Shown here one piece after another: positions 47,359 to 58,388 of a DNA stretch of 64,000 nucleotides. A program made the translations under genes and the position numbers. The stretch is from Camellia lanceoleosa. Lineage: Eukaryota; Streptophyta; Magnoliopsida; Ericales; Theaceae. The stretch covers positions 88,230,717 through 88,294,716 of the forward strand of contig CM045762.1 of assembly GCA_025200525.1 (NCBI GenBank). Reading direction: 5' to 3'. The notes beneath the pieces are model-generated. The model was given only the letters and a program-made list of their open reading frames with translations. It ran no database searches and had not been told where the DNA came from. Within the stretch, counting starts at the first letter, position 1, and each line of letters opens with the position of its first letter.

Positions 47359-50286
47359 CCCTATTTTTCCATCTTTGTTTTCCCTAATTTTCAAAACTAA
47401 TTTCGTTGTTTTCCCTAAGTTTGAAAACTAACTTCTCGCTCTTTCCAATGCTGTTGTGGCATTTACAGTGAGTTCTTATCTAAATTCTTCAATTTCTTTA
47501 CTGCTGTTTAATTGAGACTTTTGCTTAAATCAATGTTGTGAGGGTGAAACCAAACCAATTAATTCCATAGTTGATTAATGCATATATGTATTTAAGCAGA
47601 ATTTAGGAGATAGTAGGATGTTTGATAGATTCATAAATGGAGTATACACTGAGTTTTCGATTGTTTTGTCAAACATGTGGATTGGCCATCTCATTTGCAG
47701 TCAAGTACACCCAATGCTTGTGATTTTTATCTCATACATACAAGCCTTTCACATTTTATTGGAACTAAATCAATGTAGTTTGTTGGAGGGTCCTTTATGG
47801 AACTTGTAAGTTCTAACATGAATAGTGATTTAATTTAGCGATGATGAGGACATTGACAAATATCTTTTTTAGATTGGTAGACAAGTACTATTACTCAATC
47901 TTGTTTTCATCTGAGTAAATTACAGTTATTCGAGTGCATTGCTTATCTTTTGTTGGTCTTCTTTGGCAAGACCGTAACATTATGATCATAAGCTCAACAT
48001 TTGAATTACATTTGCTAAAACGATTGTCTTTGTTCTTAACTAGTGCATTCAAAATCCATTAGTGGTATTATGCAAATTGTGATTGTGTAGATCCATCTCT
48101 TGATCTTTCTTTCGGCCTTCCTATTTTGATTGGTTTCTTGTCTAAGTCCATATTTGATTATTGGCATGCTAGTCCCTAAATTCCCACAATGCTTTGCTTA
48201 ATTAAAGAATGTAGATTGGATTTGTTTGCCCTATATACATGAGGATGCTCAGCCAATGGTTTTTAGCGCAACTACTAAGGAAATTTTTTTCTTTAATTGC
48301 AATTTCTTCTTGTTTAAGAGAGCTATCATATAAATCACCATAATTAATTATAACAGGAGAATAGAATATGTGCAAACTTAGCTTCTTCTTTGGTGACTTT
48401 GTTGTTTCTTAGAAGCAGTGAGACTAACAAGCCCTGATGAGATGTTTCACATTGTATTACTCTTTAAATTACGGATATGATCATATCTCATGAATTAGGG
48501 TGGGACTATAATGCTCAATTGATAGGGTTCTTCTTGCTTGTTCAAATGCAAATCAGAGCAACTTTCTTGTTGACTCTTTTATCTACATGTCTTATCTGTT
48601 TCTCTTTTTCATTTCACCATTCTCTCTTTTTGGGTTGTCCTTTGGAAATCTCAGTACATTGACTACCTGATTATTATAGTTGCTAGCTATTGAACTACCT
48701 GTTCCAGTAAATGGATTCTGGAGCCAACCCATATGTGCAGTCACATGCCTTTCTATTCTTTTCTCTATTGTGGATCAGGAACTCCTTTTCTTTTTTCTTT
48801 TTTTAATTTTTAAAATAATTATATATATATATATACATATTTATAAGCATTGAGGATCAGGATTAGTTAGTGATGTGAACTTCAGAAGACCAATTTGTTA
48901 TTGAGTTTTTCTTAACTGAAAATGAAAGTTTGTTCTTGCCCCTGAATTGGATTGCAATTTTCCCTACCGTGGATGAAAATTTTGAGATATCATCTCTTTC
49001 TAAAGGTGGCACATCAGACTCTCACAGGTTAAAGAGAAGAGGACAGAACTTGAAAAAATTAAAAACTACTTTTGTTCGGAGAGCGTCCGAGTTCTTGAAA
49101 AACTACCTTGCTAGTTTGATGGATTTTACGATTAGTGACAAAAGTTACTTCTCTCAGGTATGTTTAAGGGATGTTGCTTTATTCTAGGAAATTTTCAATA
49201 TGTATAACATGAATCCAAGCCTTGAGCTTTGCTTGTTGGATTAAATAGAGGGGACAATTGAAGAGGCCTGATCATGCTGATCTTCGGTATAAATGCAGGA
49301 CATATGCTCGCCTTTTGCAACACTTGAAGGTCAAATTACATAGGAGTTGCCCAATTATCAATATGTATCTATAGTCATTCTTCTTCTTATTTATTACATT
49401 TTCCTGAATGCCGTGTTTCCTTTGCATTTGCGAGTCTTGACAAGCTGCTTGGGTCCATTGAGAAAAGCTTATTGTACCTCCCTTAATTTGCTTCTACGTC
49501 ATGAGGTATGGGCAAATAAACCTCTATTAGATTATCTTATAGTTACTCTGTTGTTATGTCTCATATTCCAAGTTACATATTCCATCTTCAATTAGAGTTA
49601 TTACTTGTATTAATGCATTCCATTATTTATTGTAAATTTTTTAAGCTTCAATGTTGGTTCACTAGTGATGTGCCTTGACCTGAAGAAAATAACTATTGTG
49701 TATCTTCAGACTCTCTCAGGCATCGACATCTGTTTGGTGATACCTTTTTGTGTGTTCTTTAAACTATTAGTTCAACCGTCTGTAGACATTTTGAGAGATT
49801 TAAAACTTCTCTAACTATTTGCTAAGTTTAATCTACCAAAATGTTCTATCTGTTCTCATGCTTTTGGTAAGATAGGAACCACAGTATTTACCTTCAAGCT
49901 CTACTACGCGTTTGGGAATCCTTCCTTTTAGTTAAAAAGTCAAAATGTTACTAAATTAGTCAAAAAACTAACAATGCATACAAAAAAGTCAAAGATTCTC
50001 TTTTCTCTCTACTTTTTGCACATATTTTCGTAAAAAGTCAAAAAGTCATCCCAAACATACTAGTTTTTTTTATTTCATATTTTAACTAAATAATCAAAAA
50101 ATTACTAAATAAACATATTCCCAAACGAGAACCGGATAGTTGTCACTCTTAAATATAAGATGTATCAAAAAGATCACCTATCAAATCATGAAAGGTGCTT
50201 TGTATAGAGTCTCTTAAGTCAGAATGCAACATCACTAGCAGCTGCATGGTGGAAACTAGATCTAGGAGTTGAATTGAGAATAGGTT

Positions 50287-50368
50287 TTTCAAGTTTGGTT
50301 GATTAAGTGGGCTGATACTTGGTGCGCTTTCAAGTTTGGTTGATTAAGTGGGCTGATACTTGGTGTGT

Positions 50369-50440
<72 letters not shown>
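50287..50440. repeat. 41-bp tandem duplication plus (TC)22(AC)13
   Basis: Partner of 3,139-3,267. The duplicated unit (about 50,287-50,370) is followed by TC (50,371-50,414) and AC (50,415-50,440) runs. Confidence 0.95.
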
Positions 50441-50445
<5 letters not shown>

Positions 50446-50759
50446 TAACTATTTGAGGCTGACTCTGTAGGTCTTCTTATGCCCTTTGGCCTCTATATTG
50501 TGTCCCTCTCTGTGAGAATCTGAATATAAAAATTAAATAAATAATTAAATAATAATATTATAATTTTAAATATTTTGGTGATAAATTTTAAGGTGTAAAT
50601 TAAATATTATTGAAGGATCTTTTAATAAATTTTAAACTTAAAATAAATTTGTGGTGAAAGCATTTAATTTAGAGGTAAGATTTATTTTTTTTTAAAAAAA
50701 AAATATTGAGGGCAAGTTAGTAAGTATATTTTGTTATAATAATAGTTATATTTTATTTA

Positions 50760-53031
50760 ATTAATGTGTTAGAAAATAAAGTAATATAAAGATAATATTT
50801 TAAGGCCTTTTTGTGGAGATACATATGTAACCCTAGGTTGCCTCATACTATTCATAACTTGGCAGGAGCCACCATGGGAGAGAGAGAGAGAGAGGTTGAG
50901 AGAAAAGAAGAAGAGAAAAGAAGGGTTGCAAATAAGTAGGAATTTTTGGGTGTAGTGGGTCATTATCTTTCTTCGTTCTTTTGGTTTTGTTTTATCCTTA
51001 TTCCATTATTATTTTATTCATTCATGGAGGTTGTAGGTTTATATATTTTATATATATATCTGTTAAGAAATTTGAGGAGTTAAATTCATGTGTAAAGAAT
51101 TGGCATTATTCTTAGTTAAAAATTTTAGCATATAATCACGAACTTTAAAAATCAAGAAACTATATCAAATGGATGAATTTTGAACTGAAATTTTTACAGT
51201 AGATCAATTACATATTGAATTATATATCTGAATTTTTTCATAATTTTTGGGAGTCAAAATCCATATAAATTGAGGTATTCAAATCTGTCCAGGAAACCAG
51301 TCTGAAACCGTAAATTTAGGAGTGTTGTTCTCTTTGGGTATAAATCCAAAAATTATCAAATTAGTGTCATTAGAACCGGTTACAAGTCTAGTTTCGTACG
51401 TTTTTGGCCTTGCATTGATTTCTCGTGTATATTAAGAGAACCGTTAATTTTTTTAAAGTGCTGCAGAAAACAACCTATTTGGGCATAATTAATTGTAAAT
51501 AATTATTTTGATAAGAAAATCAAGTAAAACCAATTGATTTTGAAACTTAGGATATATTAGTTGATATCTGGAAGGTTTTAGAATTTTTCGAACAACGTGG
51601 AGTGTGTTTTTAATTTTCAAAGTTAGCAAAGAGATTGGAAAAACTCTATTTTATCTTAAAGTTATTTTTAGTTAAGTTTCGATCGGAACCCATGTCTTGG
51701 ATGATTTTAGACCTTGAAGAACATGAACTTAGGTAATATTTAAAATGTAACGGTGAGTTGGGTTGAGCCGTGTTAGTGCGCTTTAGTTTGGGGTTACTTA
51801 GTTAAGTATTCTTTAGTATTTTTAAATTAGTAGTGGCGTGTAGTTTTCATATTGGTTCGAGCACTAGTTGGACTTTTATACTCTATTCGAGGATTATATT
51901 ATTTCGTTTCCAGGTGAGTAGCTCCATGCTACGTATTTTTATAAATGTTCCCATACCCTGAACTGTTGGAAAATTAAATTATTGTTTTAAGACTAAACTG
52001 TTTTGATAAATTATTATATTATCAATGGAATCAAATTATTTCTGAAACATGTGTGAACTTGGCATATTATAAACTATTTGTTTTGGTCTCATGTTTATAA
52101 TGATGAACTACCATGTTTTGCGAAACTAATGTGTATTGATTATTGGGACCATGTGTGTATTTAGTCTAGGAAAATTATTCCACTGTGTGTGGTGACTCTG
52201 GCCACTAGGGAACAGATTCGGGTTGGGCCGTGATGACTCTAGTGCTCAACGATTGGAAGGAAAAGACCTTTAAAAACAACTAGGTGACCTTCAATCGGAT
52301 CGCCTTTGAGAAAAGGCCCAGGTGCCACCTTAAGGATGACTCTTAGTTCGGTATTGGATCCAACGGGGCTTATAGCCTTGAGAACTGTGTGGCATATTAT
52401 TTGTTTTTCTTGGTACCCAGAAAATTATTGGTGTTCATGTTATAATCTGTTTTAAGTGGAAAATGTCATTTATTATGTTCTTGCGAGACATAAGTATTTT
52501 AAGTGTTGAACTGTGGAACATTCTTTTTGAAATAGAATGTATTTACCAAACCGTATGCCAATCTAGTTTCTGTGATATATATCTTATTTTGGAATTGAGC
52601 CATGTTTTCAAAACTGTATTTACTATCCATGTTGCTACTCCTTTGAGCTATCGATTGACTTAGTTGTTATCATTTCCAAGTGTTAGAAGGACTTAGGGTG
52701 GACTCATGGCGTGCGAGACTCGATTGCATGGACCTCTAGGACATTCATTTATTTTAGAGTGTTATGTTAAGTTTGTGCATATTTCTTTGAGGTTCAATTT
52801 GGATTATTTTGATATATGGGTTGTTTATATCCCATAAGTTTGGATGGTATTGATTACGGTTGGTTTGCCATATATACTTGTGGCTTTTCCTTTGGATTGA
52901 TGTTGGTTATTTATTCTTTGGACTATTGTATAGTTATTCAATTCAATGTGTTTATGGATTCATGTTTAGGCTTCGTGTGCCTTGGGCTAAGGCCACGTAG
53001 GCCACGGTCATACCGAAGTTGGGGTGTGACA
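50760..53031 (-). mobile_element. Gypsy-type LTR, right-arm copy (one boundary uncertain)
   Basis: Minus-strand partner of 560-2,830, with the TGTCACACCCC terminus ending at 53,031. It lies inside the c-d intron of the SEC3 pseudogene. The other end is not fixed. Confidence 0.6.
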
Positions 53032-53202
53032 CCTCCCCGCCCCAATTTTTTTTCATTTTTCTTTTTCCCACTATGTGCACATGCATCAAATGGCTTATAA
53101 ATGTAAATCTAAAATTTGTAATATATTTTATAGATTGAGTGAGTCCAGAAGCCCTTCATCCATTTACTGACACCATGCCATGCTTTTGGTTCTGCTAATA
53201 TA

Positions 53203-53742
53203 CACTACAACAAAAAAGGTTTTCACGACACCAAATGCGTCGTGAAGCGATTCTATGACACGCAAGGTAAAGCCGTGTTATGACCGATCATAAAGCCATT
53301 CACTTCAGCGGCATGTTGTAATGCGCCGTTGAATTTTTTAGTGATTGGCACCATAAATTTTAATTTGGTGCTTATTTTTTTATCATACCATTTACGACAT
53401 AAATTATGCATCATAAAAAGTATAATATTTTTAACAACTAGCATTTTGTGCGGTGTGAAAAGTGTAATATTTTTAACGGTTAGCGTATGTGTGTCGTGTA
53501 TAGTTGATGTATTAACGGCATGCCGTATGCATATCATAGAAAGTTTTATTATTTATGACTAACATTGCAAGCCATAAAAAAACCATCATTATTAGCATTC
53601 ATAGCTTACACAAAAGACATGCCATGGTTAGAAAATTATTTACGACATACAAAAAATGAAAGTCAGAAAAGTGAGAAACTACGGCTTGCATTTATTGTAT
53701 GTCGTTGATGTGGTGCTGTAAAAAATCAATTTTGTTATAGTG
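53203..53742 (+). mobile_element. Non-autonomous CACTA element, 540 bp
   Basis: Left end CACTACAACAAAAAAGG at 53,203; right end, in reverse complement, CACTATAACAAAATTG ending at 53,742. Flanking triplets are ATA and ACA, one base short of a perfect 3-bp duplication. Between them, short words such as CGGCATG, GTCGTG and their complements recur. It has no coding capacity and would need a transposase from elsewhere. The palindrome match in this window ends inside it (53,576), only because the left arm meets base 1. Confidence 0.75.
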
Positions 53743-54705
53743 ACATATGGCATTCTATATTGAAATTCTATTTAATTTGTGGGGCTGAAATGGAGGAGTT
53801 TGAATTTTCCCACCTTCGTTCCCTTAATATCTAGTTTTTCATTTTTCCTCTCTTAAAAACATCCAGACCATGTGCCAATAATTTGCAGAATTGTATCTTC
53901 ATCTGTCTTCCTTTTTTTATTGACCTCTTTTAAGGATCTCTGTCACTATCTTGTAATCCAAGATATGGATTGTCAAACCTTAGCTTTATACTGCCATTAT
54001 GTTATTGTTGTATATGAATTTCTCCTGATTATGGAGTATACCAACATCATATCATGTAACTGATGTTAGGTTGTTCAACTTTGCCCTCTATTGTACATGG
54101 ACTCGAGTACGAGCATTAGGTGCGAGTGTGTGTTCAAGCATCAGTTCTTCTTAAACCTAAATTGTAGAATATTGGAATATGCATCCAAAAGTTGGGTATG
54201 GATATGGGGGCAAGTCTTAAACACTCATTTATAATGCATATTGTATAATATTCTTAGATAGGATGTTGTAAATTTTTAAGAAATATATTTCAAATTAAAT
54301 AAGATCTAAGAAAAATATGGAACATATATCTCTCATTCGTGTGAGAAGCTAGAATTGTTTCTTTATTGACAAATGTGAGTGTCATTTTATTCGAACTTTA
54401 TATGAAAAGTCTAAATAGGGTACTAGTGTCGTACACACCCTTGCCCTTATCATATTTGATGGACTACACTGAGGGAAGTAAAAAGTCTATATAACACAGC
54501 TTGCCCTATGGTGTCGTGTTGCTATTTAGGACTTGGTGAGAGTAAAGTTGTATTTGTAGGAGCATGTTTTTTTATATAAGCAATGCATTGTCTGATTATT
54601 TAAGTTCTGGAAAATTTCTGATAGTGATTATATTGTTTATAACAATTAAGGAATTTGTCAAGTTTGAAAGTATGGTGTTTTGAGAGTTATCTTAATTGTC
54701 TCTGA
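53743..54705. other. Intron-like sequence before SEC3 exon d
   Basis: A+T-rich, with no second gene or transposon terminus supported. The 63-codon frame at 53,872-54,063 has no recognisable features. Confidence 0.5.
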
Positions 54706-55222
54706 GCTCTTGAATTTGCGAATGAGCTTGAGCTAATACCGAAGCATCAAGAAATCCAAGTGTGGCTTGAAGCTTCCACAGAGCACCAAAGTGCAAACAA
54801 TGCGAATACTTCTCTGATTCGAGGCGTATGCCAAAATGCTTACTATTTTTATCCCACTCCTTGTAGATGAAGTTGCGATTTTTCTACCTATTTTTGGAAA
54901 CACAACTAATATTTCTTTTTCTTTTTAGTGTTTAAACTTGAGTTCTTATTGCTTAAACTGCAGAGTTCTCTTTGCACATTTCATGTGCTTTGAGGTTCCT
55001 GCACTTGTACCGCCTAGAGGTGTTGCCAGTGGTAACAAAACTGGATTGAATGATGATGATACTAATGATGATGATCTGGGTATCTTGGACATTGATGAAA
55101 ATGGCAGAAAAACTGGTAATTCTTTTGTAAATAGTCCTCATCGTGTTCAGCCTTGTAAAAGTCTGCTCATTCCTGGTTATCAAATTTTGTAGGTAAAAGT
55201 TCTGCAGAGCTGGCGACACTAA

Positions 55223-55378
55223 TGCTGTGTTTGGTTGAGAGATTTGGGGAGAATTTGGAAAGAGAAAGGGAAAAGGTGTGTGAAATTAGGTGAAATGTAG
55301 ATATATTTTATTCATATTTCACCATACTTTTTCCTTTCCCTTTCCAAATCCCTCTTCAAATTCTCCAACCAAACACTG
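55223..55378. mobile_element. Tourist-like MITE, 156 bp, TAA duplications
   Basis: Terminal inverted repeats CTGTGTTTGGTTG (left) and, in reverse complement, CAGTGTTTGGTTG (right), extending inward with GAGAATTTG-like pairing. Flanked by TAA at 55,220-55,222 and 55,379-55,381, the duplication typical of PIF/Harbinger (Tourist) MITEs. It lies just downstream of SEC3 exon e, probably in an intron. Confidence 0.8.
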
Positions 55379-56455
55379 TAAATGAATCACTTGAGGAAGC
55401 TTGACGGAATACAAGTAATGTTTAAATTATTTTAATTTTTATTGGGCATTTAATAGTTACTAGATTATCAATTGGCTCTTGTTATGTGATGAGCAAATGC
55501 CTCTGAAAGAGGTTAGATAAATTGGAATCATCACTAACTTTTGGGGATAAAAATAGAAGTTGGAATCATCAGATTGAGAAAAACTTTATTATAGAACTGC
55601 ACCTCAGAAAAATTAGATGGCATTTGGTTACGTTGCCAAACAGGAAACATGATAATTTTTTTTTTATTATTATTTATATTTTTTTATGAAAAAGCAAAAG
55701 TGAAAACAAAAAAAGCATGTTTGGTAGATAGTAGGCACATTTTTTCAAAACACATAAAAACAAAAACAAGAATACATGTTTACAGAGAGCAGTGGCGACT
55801 CCGAGAATTTTTGTAAGTGGTATCATTTTAGAACTTAAATTTTGTAAATCCTATAAAAATATTCACTTATCATATGCATCACTTATTTCTCATATATCAA
55901 CAAACTAATTCAAATTTCTAAAATCGTAAAAAAAAGAGAATTTTAATGCATTGACACTATTTTTTAATTTTTTTAAAAATGTGATTATATATAGAGAAAA
56001 GTTGTTTATGACTGGATTTATTTTATTTTCTATGAGTTTAGATGTAATTGCTAATAGATTAATGTTTTCCTTATTTATTTTCTTTGCAAATTAGTTTTTG
56101 ATAACGTTTGGAAGCATACTTGCAAATCAAGATCAAGTGTTGATTTTTTTTTTAATTATTTATTTTTTCCTAAACTAGTACTTAGTTTTAGTTGTAAATC
56201 AAGATTGAGTGTTGATCTTTTTTGTGGACTCCATGTTAGTTCGTTTTGGGATTTTCTATAATAGTTTTTTTTGTTATACTTAATGGATTATTATTAAATT
56301 TGTTGAAGCGGATATATTTTGATTTATAATATAAATTGTTTAGTGATTTTTGTGTGGATTGGTGTATAATAGCTGGTGGATTTCTTATTACATTTAAAAG
56401 GCTATTGGGATATGAGCAGAGATATTTGTGAAATAATAATTTAAATTGAAATATA
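55379..56455. other. Noncoding A+T-rich sequence
   Basis: Presumed continuation of SEC3 intron or decayed repeat. Two related stretches ending GATCAAGTGTTGAT and GATTGAGTGTTGAT (about 56,130 and 56,203) suggest a small internal duplication. No exon encoding the expected next SEC3 segment was found. Confidence 0.5.
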
Positions 56456-56945
56456 AAATATGGAACAAATTTAGTGACGAAAATTTTCGTCATTTGTACT
56501 TGTTATTATGACAAAGTGATTATTCGTCGTTAATAAATATTTTTTGTGACAAAATTTATTGCAGCTTATATATGAAAGTTTTCATTGACTTTGTTGTTTG
56601 GTGACTAAAAATTTCGTCAACCTTACATCTTATTATGACAAAATTATTTCCTCATCAATGATCAACATGTGTGACAAATTTATTCGTCAACTAAAGTTAT
56701 AAATATGGTACTAAATAACTATTTGGTGACGAAAATGAGAATTTTTGGCGATAAAATGTTGTCTTATTGGTGACAAAAATTTTCGTCACTAAAGTAATTT
56801 CATTGGTGACAAAATGATTTTTCCTCACAGTGATTTTTAGTGACAAACATTCAATGATGAAACCGGTGAGGAAAATATTTCCTCACAAATATTTATAGTG
56901 ACAAAATTAGCTCTTTAGAGATAAAAAAAAAATTCTTCATTCAAG
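56456..56945. mobile_element. CACTA-like subterminal repeat block
   Basis: Dense words of the GTGACGAAAA, TTTCGTCA, GTGACAAA and CCTCAC type on both strands, the same vocabulary as 6,541-6,935. No terminus is clear. Probably a decayed non-autonomous CACTA relative. Confidence 0.45.
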
Positions 56946-57346
56946 ACCCAACTTTATTTTTGGCATGAGAGAGATGTAATGCCTTGGTAATGAACTTCCA
57001 AAGAGATTAAACCGTTAAGCATGGAAGAGTCTCTTTCTCATGTTTAAACAATTATTGTTTGAAACACCACTTAAACAAAGAAAACCAAGAAAGGAGGGAT
57101 TGCGAAATTATTATTACAAGTGCGAGAAAATGTATGAAAACTATGAAATAAAAGCTATCAACTCAAATAGGATGGTAACTAAGGTCTAAACCACCAAACC
57201 TATGACGTCTTACAATACTATAAACATGATATTCAAAGCATAACTAAATAAACACATCAAAACAGTCCCAAAACAATAAAACAATGCTGGAATTAGTATG
57301 AAAAGCAAGAAAAAGTGAGCTAAAATAAGAGAGAAATGAACCTAGC

Positions 57347-57580
57347 ACTATAGGAAAAATGAGTTTTAGCGGCGTTTTTAAAATGCCACTAAAAGTCTGA
57401 AAAACGCGTCAAATCGTTAAAGCGACGGATAAATTTTTAAATCATTGATCTGACGCGCCAATAGCTTTACAACGTTTGAAAACTGTTGCTAAAACTATTA
57501 GATGGCGTTTTGGAAAACGCCACAAAATCTTTGACTTCTGTCACATATTCCGTCCCAAACTAATGTGTGATGTCACAGTG
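57347..57580 (+). mobile_element. CACTA-type end with GGCGTTTT repeats
   Basis: Begins CACTATAGGAAAAATGAG, then carries GCGTTTTTAAAATGCC, GAAAAACGCG and other GGCGTTTT/AAAACGCC words. A perfect hairpin lies at 57,503-57,522 (TGGCGTTTT, 2-base loop, AAAACGCCA). The other terminus was not found, so the right boundary is approximate. Confidence 0.5.
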
Positions 57581-58132
57581 ACATTATTTATGCCACTTTT
57601 TCCCCCCCCCCTGTGCTGCAAGAATATGAAATAATATATATATATATATTTTCTTTCTTTCAGTGCTACTACTACGGCAAGAATATGAAATAAAATATCA
57701 ATTTTTTTTTTCTGTGTTGTTGTTGCTACTGCTGCAATAGTATGAAATAAAATACCAAAGTTGGCATTCTCTGTGACTATATATAGTTGTTGTAAAATAA
57801 ATGTCATTGTGCACTACAAAGTTCATACTATAGCTTTGGAAACATAGTATAAACCAAAGAATTTAACTAATTGCACATTTTATGAGATAGTATCTAAGAC
57901 AAAACCAAAGGCTGAAAAACAAAAACCAAATAGATAAGATAGTATCTAAGATTGAATAAATACTCATTGGAACCGATGTTGGGTGATTGAATTTTCAATG
58001 TCTGGTCCAAATTATAAGAACAATAATCCACACCAGAATCTCAAAATCATTGGAATGCACCCAGTTACAATAATGCCAATTACTTCTGTAAATATGATGA
58101 TCAAAGCATGTTCATGATGTATCAAAATATTT
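57581..58132. other. Noncoding sequence with simple repeats
   Basis: Contains a C run (57,602-57,611), a short TA repeat (57,635-57,649) and three diverged copies of a CTGCTGCAA(G/T)A(A/G)TATGAAATAA-like unit at about 57,612, 57,672 and 57,730. No gene seen. Confidence 0.55.
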
Positions 58133-58222
58133 CAAACTTCAAAATGCAATGATCGAGCTTGACACGATTCAGTCGAATAGTTCCAAGAATGTACTTAGGG
58201 AGCTCCACCTCTTCTTTGGCCT
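58133..58222 (-). other. Unidentified exon-like open stretch
   Basis: On the minus strand after a TTTTTAG acceptor-like site (near 58,222), the frame reads AKEEVELPKYILGTIRLNRV, then KLDHCILKFEIF and a stop. The composition is protein-like, but I do not recognise it, and it does not fit the AFG1 family gene upstream. It could be the last exon of another gene fragment or chance. Confidence 0.25.
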
Positions 58223-58388
58223 AAAAATATAGCTGTTGTTGTCAATACAAATCTATGTTTAGCAAACATGCTTTCATGGCTAAGAATTGGAAAGCAATTG
58301 AAATCAAATACATCAATCAAAAATGAAAAAAAAAAAAAAAAAACATTTCTACAAAAACAAAAAAAAAGAAGAAAGAATTAAGAATCCT

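Larger units (their letters stand above)
27760..53576 (-). repeat. Right arm of giant inverted repeat
   Basis: Reverse-complement copy of 1-25,804, 25,817 bp long against 25,804. Its first base lies directly after the N run and pairs with left position 25,804. Its last base in this window (53,576) pairs with position 1. Elements that are plus-strand on the left are minus-strand here and the reverse. The arms differ by substitutions, homopolymer indels and repeat-length changes, so this is not a literal copy of the left-arm sequence. Confidence 0.96.
48930..55115 (+). pseudogene. SEC3: Exocyst subunit SEC3 pseudogene, five exons
   Basis: Plus-strand exons: a, 48,930-49,157; b, 49,249-49,329; c, 49,433-49,505; d, about 54,706-54,871; e, 54,964-55,115. 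Exons a-c mirror the left arm. Exons d (EFANEL, VWLEAST, then AYAKMLTIFIPLLVDE) and e (FAHFMCFEVPALVPP, DDDLGILDIDENG) continue SEC3 in the right order and lie outside the palindrome. Damage: extra C residues in exon a (near 48,941 and 48,962) shift the frame; exon c has lost its acceptor AG (GCG in place of CAG) and is two bases shorter; exon d needs at least two frame changes. The 5.2-kb gap between c and d holds the LTR and a CACTA element. Later SEC3 exons were not found. Confidence 0.82.

Noticed and set aside
47001..47400. Two long plus-strand frames (128 and 130 codons) rich in Phe, Ser and Leu
   Set aside because: Both are produced by poly-T and TC microsatellite sequence. They are frame shadows of each other and end in a Ser-Leu repeat.
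50769..50963. 64-codon minus-strand frame with a hydrophobic N-terminus, possible secreted peptide
   Set aside because: The hydrophobic part comes from a TC/AG-rich LTR leader, and the left-arm copy does not keep the same frame.
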